Shown here: one piece after another, positions 6,152 through 12,016 of the stretch | Layout: the number at the start of each line of letters is the position of its first letter | Numbering within the stretch: the stretch's first letter is position 1 | Source of the DNA: Chloroflexota bacterium | GTDB lineage: Bacteria; Chloroflexota; Limnocylindria; Limnocylindrales; CSP1-4 | Length of the DNA stretch: 12,016 nt | Assembly (NCBI GenBank): GCA_005881055.1 | Contig: VBHW01000075.1 | Coordinates: forward strand, 6,483 to 18,498 | Reading direction: 5' to 3' | Notes under the pieces: generated by a model | Told to the model about the DNA's origin: nothing | Seen by the model: the letters and a program-made list of their open reading frames with translations, nothing else | Database searches by the model: none | Position numbers and translations under genes: made by a program

Positions 6152-7079
6152 TCAGTCGCGCATCGCACGGCCGGTCAGCTCGAGGAAGACGTCCTCGAGG
6201 GTGGCCCGCCGGATCGTGAGGTTCTGTGGCTCGGCGCCCATCGCGTCGGTGACCGCGAGGAGGTCCTGGATCGTCGCCGGCACGTCGCGGGAGTAGAGGA
6301 GGACCTCGCCGTCGTCGTGGCGCACCGACGTCACGGCCGCGATCGTCGTCAGGCGGTCGTCGCCCAGGCCGTCGATGCGGTCGAACTGGACCGCCTTCTC
6401 GTGGAAGCGGCGGCTGACGAGCTCCGCCACCGTCCCCATGTCGAGGATGTGGCCGTGATCCATGATCGCGACCTGGTCGCAGGGCGCCTCGGCCTCCTCC
6501 ATGTAATGGGTCGTCAGGAGCACCGTCGTGCCGCGGTCGCGGAGCTGCTCGACGAGGGTCCAGAGCGCCCGCCGGGCCGCCGGATCGAGGCCGGTCGTCG
6601 GCTCGTCGAGGAACGACCTCGGGATCGTTGACGAGCGCGAGCGCGACCGCGAGGCGCTGCCGCTGACCGCCGGAGAGCTGGCGCGTCTGCGCGTTGCGCC
6701 GCTCGCCAAGGTCCAGGAACGAGATGAGCTGCTCGGTCGGCAGCGATCGGCGATAGAAGCTCCGGAAGAGGTCGAGCACCTCGACGACGGTCAGCTTCGG
6801 GTAGAGCTCCGCGGTCTGCAGCGCCACGCCGATACGCTCCTTGAGGGCGTCCGGATCGCGCGAGACGTCGATCCCCAGCACCTCGAGGGTCCCGTCGTCC
6901 GGCTGGCGCAGGCCCTCGAGCATCTCGACTGTCGTCGTCTTGCCGGCGCCGTTCGGCCCGAGCAGGCCGAAGACATCGCCGCGGGCGACCTCGAACGAGA
7001 TGCCGTCGACGGCGCGCACCTCGCCGTACGACTTGCGCACGTTGCCGGCGCGGATGACGGACGAACCCGGCGCGCTCAT
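6152..7079 (-). CDS. ABC transporter ATP-binding protein (DrrA-like), frameshifted
   Basis: Starts at the ATG at 7079. In the first frame: Walker A GPNGAGKTT (41-49), Q-loop Gln88, signature LSGGQ (135-139), then ALVNDPEV to residue 155. The reading then moves to another frame at 6611-6617, where FLDEPTTGLDP (Walker B and D-loop) and the H-loop THYMEEAE continue, ending at TGA 6152-6154. The expected join PEV-x-FLDEP is one residue longer than what an extra base would give, so a 2-base loss (such as GTCGTCTTC becoming GTCGTTC) fits best; read that way the protein is 309 residues, normal for the family. No slippery heptamer is visible. As written, the product lacks Walker B and is inactive. 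This may be a sequencing or assembly error, since the permease is intact. Third-from-last in meaning but fourth in a five-gene run; 46 bases after the upstream acetyltransferase stop. Confidence 0.9.
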
Positions 7080-7125
7080 CGGCCCATCACGAGTCGACCC
7101 CTCGCCGTCCGCACGCGTCGGTCGG

Positions 7126-7566
7126 CTACAGCTTCTTGCGCAGGTATGCCGTCACCGCTGCGTCGTAGCCGAGCGCCTCGTACAGGTGGCGGGCATCGGG
7201 CCGGTGATGGCCCGCGGTGACCTCGATGAACGCGGCCCCGGCGTTCCTCGCGATCCGCTCGGCCTCCTCCATGAGCAGGTGCCCGACGCCCCGCTCCCTG
7301 ACGCCGGCGTCGACCACGAGGGCGAGGATTCGGGCGATCCGGTCGTCGTGCTCGAACCTCGGGAGGAGGTGGACGGCGACGAACCCGAGGACCTCGCCAC
7401 CGCTGTCGGCGACGCTGACGGTCGAGAACGGGGAGGCGAAACGCTCGAGCCGGGAGACGATGTCGGACGGCCCGGCCGGATAGCCCTCCTCGGTGAAGAG
7501 TGCCGCGATGCGCTCGGCGTCGGCGGCCGTGGCCGGCCGGAGGGCGATCGCCTGGGTCTCGATCAT
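7126..7566 (-). CDS. GNAT family N-acetyltransferase (146 residues)
   Basis: Single GNAT domain, start ATG at 7566 overlapping the upstream VOC-like stop as ATGA, which fixes the start. Seen: ALRPATAADAERIAALF at the N-terminus, the central GFVAVHLLPRFE strand, acetyl-CoA-binding motif A with VVDAGVRERGVG (R90-G95 loop), and motif B ending in HLYEALGY (127-134). The family transfers acetyl from acetyl-CoA to an amine, often on antibiotics, polyamines or protein N-termini. The ARHLYEALGY ending is common in small resistance-type and general GNATs, but the acceptor cannot be assigned. It lies between the VOC-like gene and the ABC exporter, so a detoxification role is a reasonable guess. Confidence 0.9.
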   Translation of the reverse strand: MIETQAIALRPATAADAERIAALFTEEGYPAGPSDIVSRLERFASPFSTVSVADSGGEVLGFVAVHLLPRFEHDDRIARILALVVDAGVRERGVGHLLMEEAERIARNAGAAFIEVTAGHHRPDARHLYEALGYDAAVTAYLRKKL

Positions 7567-8168
7567 GGCCTGATGGTACCCGGAGGGCCGACGTGCGCGA
7601 CTAAAACGAGGTGCGGTCCGTGCGCTGACCCGCCCGGCACGAGCACCGCCGGCCCGAGCGGCCCGGGCCGCGGCGCGGCGTCCCACCGCCGGACGTCTCC
7701 GCCGAGGTACAGGACAGCCGGACCCTCGCCGACGCGTGCCAGGGTCGCGGCGAGGCGCCCCTCGGTGAAGGGCTCGAGGACGAAGGTGGCCGGCACTGCA
7801 CCGCCGACCCGGACCGCCCGCCCGCCGAGGAGTTCATCGTCTGGCACGACCTCGCTCGGTTCGGTCGAGGCCGCCTGCACGAGCGCTCGTTCGAGGTCGA
7901 CGGTCGCCCACCCGATCGCCATCAGGTCGACGACGCCGTTGGGGTGCACGGGAGGAGGCGTGCCGCCGCCTTCCTCCGCCTCGAGGCGCGGCTCGAGGAG
8001 GCGCTCCGGTCCCGTCGCGTCGAGGAGGCCGATCCACGCCGATGGCAGCAGGAGCCGATGTCCCTCGAGGGTGAACCCACGGGCGACGAGGCGCCGCGCC
8101 AGTCCGTCGGGGTCGGGCGTCGTCCAGGTGAGGACGAGGCTCCGCCGGGTCGGCTGGCGTGGCGTCAC
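7563..8168 (-). CDS. VOC/glyoxalase-like protein (putative)
   Basis: 201 residues from a GTG at 8168 whose last two bases overlap the TGA of the upstream acetyltransferase (GTGA); the stop overlaps the next start as ATGA. Translational coupling on both sides strongly supports the start. Two related halves are suggested: WTTPDPDGLARRLVARGF near the N-terminus and AIGWATVDLERAL (84-96) in the middle, the latter resembling the opening strand and helix of vicinal-oxygen-chelate (glyoxalase/bleomycin-resistance/dioxygenase) modules. Clear metal-ligand His/Glu positions are not evident, so it could be a binding protein rather than an enzyme. There is Pro/Gly-rich composition from 160 on. Function unknown; fold assignment moderate. 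Confidence 0.8.
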   Translation of the reverse strand: MTPRQPTRRSLVLTWTTPDPDGLARRLVARGFTLEGHRLLLPSAWIGLLDATGPERLLEPRLEAEEGGGTPPPVHPNGVVDLMAIGWATVDLERALVQAASTEPSEVVPDDELLGGRAVRVGGAVPATFVLEPFTEGRLAATLARVGEGPAVLYLGGDVRRWDAAPRPGPLGPAVLVPGGSAHGPHLVLVAHVGPPGTIRP

Positions 8169-9025
8169 CCCAGGATGAACCGGCTGGCGGGCGGACCGAC
8201 GGCTCGGAAACCAAGTGCCGCATACGCGCGCCAGGCGGGCTCGTTGCCGACGTCGACCCCGAGATGGACCCTCGAGCAACCCTGCCGGAAGGTACGGTCC
8301 GCGAGGATCGCGGTCACGAGCCGGCCGATCCCGCGGCTCCGCCACTTCGGCCCCACGCCGATCGCCGAGAGGTACGCCGTCCGGCCGAGGCGGAAGGAAC
8401 GCCCGGCACCGACCACCGTCCGCCCGGATCGGACCACCACGAGCGATCCCCCATCCACCGCGAGCCCTCTCCGCACCTCGGCTGCGACCGCTGCGTGCGA
8501 CACGCGGAAGGCAACCGAGAGGACGTCCGCTGCCGCGTCGGCGGCGGCGGCCAGGTCGAGGTCGTCCCGAGCACCCCCGGCGTGCACGGAGACATCGAGT
8601 GCCGATGGCACCCGCGTGGCCTCGACGAAGCCGTCGGCGTCGGCGCGCCGCAGCCACATCCGGTACGCGAACTCGGCCGCGATGAAGCCGTCCCGGGCCA
8701 GGCGATCGGCGAGGTCGCGCGGTCGTGACGTCCCGTGCTCCACCCAGATGCACGGCCGCCGGTCCATCGTCGCGAACATCGCGAAGGCCTCGACCAGCCG
8801 GGCGTCGAACGCCGCCGTGTCCGCTGGCCAGCGGACGTCCCCGAGCCATGTCCGCCACGGTTCGGTCGACCCCTCGTCGTGGACGAGGACGGCGTCCCCG
8901 AGGTCGACGAACCGTCGGCCCGCCAGTGCCGCCACGCGCGCCTCGTGTCGTGCGAGGCTGCGTCGCGTCGCATCCGAGACCACCTCGACGGGGGGAGCCG
9001 CCACCGGCCGACGCCCGGCCGTCAT
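8165..9025 (-). CDS. Two-part GNAT family N-acetyltransferase (286 residues)
   Basis: Starts at the ATG at 9025 with GAGGG about 7 bases upstream, one of the few clear ribosome binding sites here. The C-terminal half is a standard GNAT domain: AYLSAIGVGPKWRSRGIGRLV (acetyl-CoA loop R229-G234) and NEPAWRAYAALGF (261-273). The N-terminal ~130 residues contain RPRDLADRLARDGF and a strand YRMWLR, which resembles the degenerate first module of tandem GNAT proteins that carry only one active site. Acceptor unknown. It is the first gene of a minus-strand run continuing to 5052 and is divergent from the cupredoxin gene over 153 bases, where the run's promoter should lie. Confidence 0.92.
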   Translation of the reverse strand: MTAGRRPVAAPPVEVVSDATRRSLARHEARVAALAGRRFVDLGDAVLVHDEGSTEPWRTWLGDVRWPADTAAFDARLVEAFAMFATMDRRPCIWVEHGTSRPRDLADRLARDGFIAAEFAYRMWLRRADADGFVEATRVPSALDVSVHAGGARDDLDLAAAADAAADVLSVAFRVSHAAVAAEVRRGLAVDGGSLVVVRSGRTVVGAGRSFRLGRTAYLSAIGVGPKWRSRGIGRLVTAILADRTFRQGCSRVHLGVDVGNEPAWRAYAALGFRAVGPPASRFILG

Positions 9026-9178
9026 CGCCGGCCCTCGTCGCCGCGCGTCGTCGTCAGGCGGTCACCGCCCGCCACGTGCACTGAGAGAAAACCGCGAGGG
9101 CGCTGCGCGGCGTATCGTGGGTCAGCGTCCCCTGGAACGACTGAACATCGGGCGATGCCCACGCACGGAGGACTCAGG

Positions 9179-9568
9179 ATGTCGCGCATCTCGCCTGTCA
9201 CCGGCCTCATCGTCGCAGCCGCTCTCGCGCTCGGCGCGTGCTCGGGAGGCAGCACCCCGACGGCCGCCCCGCCGTCGGCCGCGCCGGCAAGCGCCGCGGG
9301 CGGTGGAGGCGGCGGGACTGCGTCGGCGGTGACGATCCAGAACTTCGCCTTCAATCCGCCGACGATCAGCGTCAAGGTCGGCACGAAGGTGACCTGGACG
9401 AACCAGGACAGCACCGGCCACACGGTAACGTTCGACACCGGCAGCGACACGAGCGACACCCTGGCGAACGCCGCCACCTACGACCACACGTTCGCCACCG
9501 CCGGCTCGTTTACGTACCACTGCAAGATCCATCCGACGATGAAGGGAACGGTCACGGTCACGCAGTAG
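9179..9568 (+). CDS. Cupredoxin (plastocyanin/amicyanin-like) lipoprotein
   Basis: 129 residues. The ATG at 9179 has a strong GGAGG at 9167-9171, 7 bases upstream, which decides the start. A signal peptide leads to lipobox LGAC with Cys21; a Ser/Ala/Pro and six-Gly linker (25-46) tethers the domain to the membrane. The cupredoxin domain follows: AFNPPTISVKVGTKVTWTN, first ligand His81 in GHTV, and the C-terminal YHCKIHPTMKG giving Cys115, His118 and Met121. All four type 1 copper ligands are present, with the tight C-x2-H-x2-M loop of amicyanin. It should be a small extracytoplasmic blue copper electron carrier. No obvious redox partner is in the window. TATCGT at 9113-9118 is a possible -10 but lacks a matching -35. 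Confidence 0.96.
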   Translation: MSRISPVTGLIVAAALALGACSGGSTPTAAPPSAAPASAAGGGGGGTASAVTIQNFAFNPPTISVKVGTKVTWTNQDSTGHTVTFDTGSDTSDTLANAATYDHTFATAGSFTYHCKIHPTMKGTVTVTQ

Positions 9569-9571
9569 GGT

Positions 9572-9620
9572 CCGATCCGCGCGGCCCGGCCACGTGGTGG
9601 GCGGAGCGCGAGCAGATCGG
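9572..9620. terminator. Long stem-loop filling a convergent gap (candidate bidirectional terminator)
   Basis: Between the cupredoxin stop (9568) and the methyltransferase stop (9626). Nested pairs: CCGATC (9572-9577) with GATCGG (9615-9620), CGCGC (9578-9582) with GCGCG (9606-9610), GCCC (9584-9587) with GGGC (9599-9602), and the palindrome CCACGTGG at the tip. There is no T-tract, but the position and symmetry suit termination of both genes. Confidence 0.45.
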
Positions 9621-9625
9621 GGCGA

Positions 9626-10639
9626 TCAGGCGGGCCGCGTCGTGACGAACAGCGTCGCGCCCGCCGGGAGGTCGACGACGCTCGGCTCCGGGACGCCGGC
9701 ACGCTCGTGGATGCCGACGTACTCCTGGAGCGTGTACATCCGGGTTCCCTGGTAGAGCTCGTCGAGCTGGATCCCCCAGAGGAGCTGCCCCTCCAGCGTG
9801 ACGTCGTCGTCGGGCTCCGACGGGAGGCACCACTCGAACACCACGAGCCGCCCGCCCGGGGCGACGGCAGCCCACGACGCTGCGAGCCCCGCGATCGGAT
9901 CGGGCAGCTCGTGGAGCGCGTCCTGCAGGTACACGAGGCCGAACTCCGGGCCATAGCCCATGCGCGCGATCTCGCGCGCCTCGATCGTGATCCGGTCCTC
10001 GAGGCCCGCCTCGGCGACGTGGCGGAGCGCGCGGGCGACTGAGTCTGGCTCGAACTCGACCCCGACGAGTCGTGTCGCCGGGAAGCGCTTCGCGACCGCG
10101 ATGAGCCATCGGCCGCCGCCGCACGCGACGTCGAGGACGGAGCAGCCGCGGCTCAGCTGGTCGACCAACGCGGGGAGTGCGGCGAGGCCCTCCTGGAAGA
10201 AGACCGAGATGTCCTGCACTGTCACGCGCTCGATCGCGCGGTGGAAGCGGGGCGGTCGCTCCGCGATGGGCCGGCCCGAGCGGAAGAACTCGACCATCCG
10301 GTCATAGTCGAGCGTCGAGACGACCGCGCTCACGACCTGGCCGCCGAGGAACTCCGCCCTGTTCTCGTCCAGGAGGACCGTCGCCATGTCCGGGTCGATC
10401 CGGGCGCGATCGCCGCGCAGCTCGACGAGATCCGTCGCATGGGCTGCGCGGACCCAGGCACCGATCGGATCGGCCACGCAGTCGGCCGCACCGGCGAGCT
10501 CGGTCGCGGTCAGGCCGACTTCGCCGGAGTCCCGGAGGCGCTCGAACAGGCCGAGCTCGAGCCCGATGTACGCGACCCAGCACCGATAGAAGCCGCCGAG
10601 GCTCGCGGCCAGCTCATCCGAGCGCTCGTCCGGGTGCAT
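9626..10639 (-). CDS. Class I SAM-dependent methyltransferase with N-terminal winged-helix domain
   Basis: 337 residues from an ATG at 10639. The N-terminal ~90 residues (YIGLELGLFERL, LTATELAGAADC, DLVELRGDRARI) look like the dimerising winged-helix domain of small-molecule O-methyltransferases. The catalytic Rossmann domain has motif I VLDVACGGGRW (168-178), acidic Glu195 after the second strand (VGVEFEPDS), LQDALHELPDP (238-248) and APGGRLVVFEW (260-270). The acceptor is unknown; a hydroxyl or carboxyl of a lipid or secondary metabolite is typical. It follows the GT87-like gene by 35 bases on the same strand. A GACAAT hexamer 9 bases before the ATG, with CTGACT 18 bases further up, could give it its own near-leaderless promoter. 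Confidence 0.93.
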   Translation of the reverse strand: MHPDERSDELAASLGGFYRCWVAYIGLELGLFERLRDSGEVGLTATELAGAADCVADPIGAWVRAAHATDLVELRGDRARIDPDMATVLLDENRAEFLGGQVVSAVVSTLDYDRMVEFFRSGRPIAERPPRFHRAIERVTVQDISVFFQEGLAALPALVDQLSRGCSVLDVACGGGRWLIAVAKRFPATRLVGVEFEPDSVARALRHVAEAGLEDRITIEAREIARMGYGPEFGLVYLQDALHELPDPIAGLAASWAAVAPGGRLVVFEWCLPSEPDDDVTLEGQLLWGIQLDELYQGTRMYTLQEYVGIHERAGVPEPSVVDLPAGATLFVTTRPA

Positions 10640-10648
10640 GGTCGCCGG

Positions 10649-10678
10649 ATTGTCGCATCACGCCCGGGTGCGAGTCAG
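10649..10678 (-). promoter_or_regulatory. Candidate promoter for the methyltransferase gene
   Basis: On the minus strand CTGACT (10678-10673) and GACAAT (10654-10649) match the -35 and -10 consensus at four of six positions each, with an 18-base spacer. The -10 ends 9 bases before the ATG, implying an almost leaderless transcript. It overlaps the glycosyltransferase stop codon. Weak and unproven. Confidence 0.3.
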
Positions 10679-11607
10679 CCCCCCGCCCGTGACGCCCCCG
10701 CGCGCCGAACCCGCGCCAACCTGTCCCGGGCTGTTCCGATGAGCTCGACGAGGTCGGCCGGTGTCCGTACCGCGACGAGCGGCAGCACCGCGAGGAGCAT
10801 GCTGAAGCCGCCATACCACAGCGCGGGCAGGGCGAGCATGCCTCCCACGACGACGGTCCAGCGACGATCCGTCCGAGCGCCCCAGACGATGATCGCCACC
10901 GCAACGGGCAGGCGCACGAGCAGCGGCACCGGGACCGCGGCCCACGTCCCGCCCCGACCGGCGATCCCGGCGAGGACGCCGGGCCACCGGAGCCATGCGT
11001 CCGGCGCGACGACGGCGGAGATCGCGACGACCGCCGCGGTCGTTCCGAGGGCGATCCCGAGGGCCCGCCACTCGCGCCGCACCGCGAACCAGAGGAGACC
11101 GACGCCCGGCGTCACCTTCGTCAGGAGGACGAACGCCCAGGCCGACGGATACCTGAATCCGACGACGATCGCGGCGGCCAGCAGGAGCTCGATGTTGCCG
11201 CCGGCGAGCTCCATCGCCGCGAAGATGATGCCAACGGCCAGGAGGCGCGGCCCCGTGAGGAACGCGAGCGCGGCCAGGAGGATCGCCGTCCAGACGGCGA
11301 TGAACCCCTCCCACGGCAGCAGGCGGATCGGTTGCAGCACCTGGAGGAAGATCGGTGAGTACGGGTAGGCGCTCGGTGTCGTCCAGTTGGCGTTCGCGTA
11401 CGGATCGGCGAGGCTCGGTGCCCAGTACGACCGTGCGTCCTGGCCGGTGCCCCAGAGCCGCCCGAATGGCTCGCAGAAGGCGACGATGAGGGCCCAGGCG
11501 ACGGCCGCGAGCAGCAGGCCGGCGACGACCCCGATCGGGACCCGCCGACCCGCGAGGGCGATCGTGCGCTCCTCCGCTCCGTCCAGCGCGTCCTCTCTTC
11601 CCGGCAG
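10675..11607 (-). CDS. GT87/DUF2029-like integral membrane glycosyltransferase, non-canonical start
   Basis: Polyprenyl-phosphate-sugar-dependent membrane glycosyltransferase family. About eight to nine membrane helices; family-like marks are GQDARSYW with a candidate catalytic Asp (residue 57 if counted from 11607), AYPYSPIFLQVLQP, GGNIELLL and LLTKVTPGVGLLW. The frame is open back to a stop at 11788-11790, yet has no ATG, GTG or TTG until the GTG at 11340, which would remove 89 residues including the first helix and the Asp loop. The real start must lie upstream: CTG at 11607 (8 bases after a TGGTAGCAT promoter-like motif), CTG at 11586 (after GAGAGGA), or even ATC at 11562 (7 bases after GGAGGA). 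I give 11607, about 310 residues, somewhat short for the family. A small indel hiding the start codon is also possible. Likely role: adding a mannose-like sugar to a lipid or cell-surface glycan. Confidence 0.82.
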   Translation of the reverse strand: MPGREDALDGAEERTIALAGRRVPIGVVAGLLLAAVAWALIVAFCEPFGRLWGTGQDARSYWAPSLADPYANANWTTPSAYPYSPIFLQVLQPIRLLPWEGFIAVWTAILLAALAFLTGPRLLAVGIIFAAMELAGGNIELLLAAAIVVGFRYPSAWAFVLLTKVTPGVGLLWFAVRREWRALGIALGTTAAVVAISAVVAPDAWLRWPGVLAGIAGRGGTWAAVPVPLLVRLPVAVAIIVWGARTDRRWTVVVGGMLALPALWYGGFSMLLAVLPLVAVRTPADLVELIGTARDRLARVRRAGASRAGG

Positions 11608-11615
11608 CGTCGGGC

Positions 11616-11624
11616 ATGCTACCA
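11616..11624 (-). promoter_or_regulatory. Candidate extended -10 promoter for the glycosyltransferase gene
   Basis: The minus strand reads TGGTAGCAT, the same extended -10 form as TGCTAGCAT before the mutase gene (854-862), differing at one base. Transcription would begin near 11609, one or two bases before the CTG at 11607. No -35 is seen. It lies in the divergent region shared with the sigma factor gene. Confidence 0.35.
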
Positions 11625-11701
11625 GAGGGTCACGTGGGGCCTGCCGGTGCGATCGAAGACGGGGTGCAACGGACCGGCACGACGGCGGGTTGTAGGTATC
11701 G

Positions 11702-12016
11702 ATGGACGACGACGCGCTCCTGGAGCGACTCGCAGACGACCTCGACGGTGCGTTCGAGACGCTCGTGCGTGCCCACCAGGACCGCCTCTACTCGATCGCC
11801 CTCCGCTTCCTTGGCGACCCCTCCGATGCCGAGGAGGTTGCCCAGGACGCGCTCGTCCGGGCCTATCGGGCGCTCGCCAACTTCGAGGGAGCGCGGATCC
11901 GCGAGCTCCGGCTGCGCGGATGGCTCGCGACGATCGTCATCCGACGCTGCCGGACTCGGTCCGCTCGGCGACGGCTCGCGACCGTGCCCTTCGATCAGCC
12001 GGTCGACGAGCCGAGA
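11702..12016 (+). CDS. ECF RNA polymerase sigma factor, sigma-70 family (partial, C-terminus outside window)
   Basis: 105 codons from the ATG at 11702; an in-frame TAG at 11693-11695 excludes any earlier start. Region 2 of sigma-70 is plain: FETLVRAHQDRLYSIALRFLGDPSDAEEVAQDALVRAYRALANF (core-binding helix and the DAEEVAQDA turn), then GWLATIVIRRCRTRSARRR leading toward region 4, which lies beyond the edge. It should direct core polymerase to a dedicated promoter set in response to stress. Anti-sigma partners usually follow downstream, outside the window. No Shine-Dalgarno is seen; TGTAGGTAT stands just before the ATG but is too close for a standard leaderless promoter. Divergent from the glycosyltransferase gene. 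Confidence 0.93.
   Translation, partial: MDDDALLERLADDLDGAFETLVRAHQDRLYSIALRFLGDPSDAEEVAQDALVRAYRALANFEGARIRELRLRGWLATIVIRRCRTRSARRRLATVPFDQPVDEPR

Noticed and set aside
5052..7079. Single 675-residue ATPase-permease fusion
   Set aside because: About 160 residues in the middle are an off-frame Arg/Pro/Gly translation, while the true Walker B and H-loop lie in another frame. It is two genes plus a frameshift, not a fusion.
9134..9157. GGAAC upstream of the cupredoxin as an ECF sigma -35
   Set aside because: No CGTC-like -10 follows 15-17 bases later, so it cannot be linked to the sigma factor at 11702.
7944..9332. Plus-strand open frame of 462 codons
   Set aside because: Antisense to the VOC-like and GNAT genes and out of frame with the cupredoxin; no motif.
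10658..11617. Minus-strand ATG-started frame of 319 codons (MPDAAGKRG...)
   Set aside because: Out of frame with the clear membrane-protein sequence below it; the translation is Arg/Gly-rich with no hydrophobic segments.

Overview
The window is very GC-rich, densely packed bacterial chromosome. The gene set includes a B12-dependent acyl-CoA mutase, a small amicyanin-like copper lipoprotein, a DrrA/DrrB-type ABC exporter, a GT87-like membrane glycosyltransferase and an ECF sigma factor. Several starts lack a Shine-Dalgarno and have a -10-like motif almost touching the start codon. Together this suggests a free-living, high-GC terrestrial or aquatic bacterium, most likely Chloroflexota (Limnocylindria-like) or less likely Actinomycetota. 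That placement is inference; no rRNA or marker gene is present.

Layout. 1-846 (-): 5' part of a large-subunit acyl-CoA mutase with the isobutyryl-CoA mutase rather than the methylmalonyl-CoA mutase residue pair at the two specificity positions. 891-1496 (-): a lipoprotein of unknown function. 1497-2270: a 774-base stretch with no convincing gene but several small repeats and hairpins. 2271-3059 (-): J-domain protein with an ExoX-C-like tail. 3186-5008 (+): membrane-anchored alpha/beta hydrolase translationally coupled to a nitroreductase. 5052-9025 (-): a five-gene run in the order GNAT, VOC-like, GNAT, ABC ATPase, ABC-2 permease; the first three overlap by 4 bases each and the ATPase carries a frameshift between its signature motif and Walker B. 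9179-9568 (+): cupredoxin lipoprotein. 9626-11607 (-): GT87-like membrane glycosyltransferase followed by a SAM methyltransferase; the glycosyltransferase frame has no ATG, GTG or TTG start. 11702-12016 (+): 5' part of an ECF sigma factor running off the window.

How the parts fit. The acetyltransferase/VOC/ABC cluster looks like a resistance or detoxification unit that modifies and then exports small molecules, but no substrate can be read from sequence. The hydrolase/nitroreductase pair is a separate unit. I found no CRISPR, phage, IS element or defence system. The region is mostly ordinary chromosome; the points worth checking are the mutase specificity residues, the frameshift, the missing start codon, a recurring TGNTAGCAT promoter-like motif, and the repeat-bearing intergenic region.
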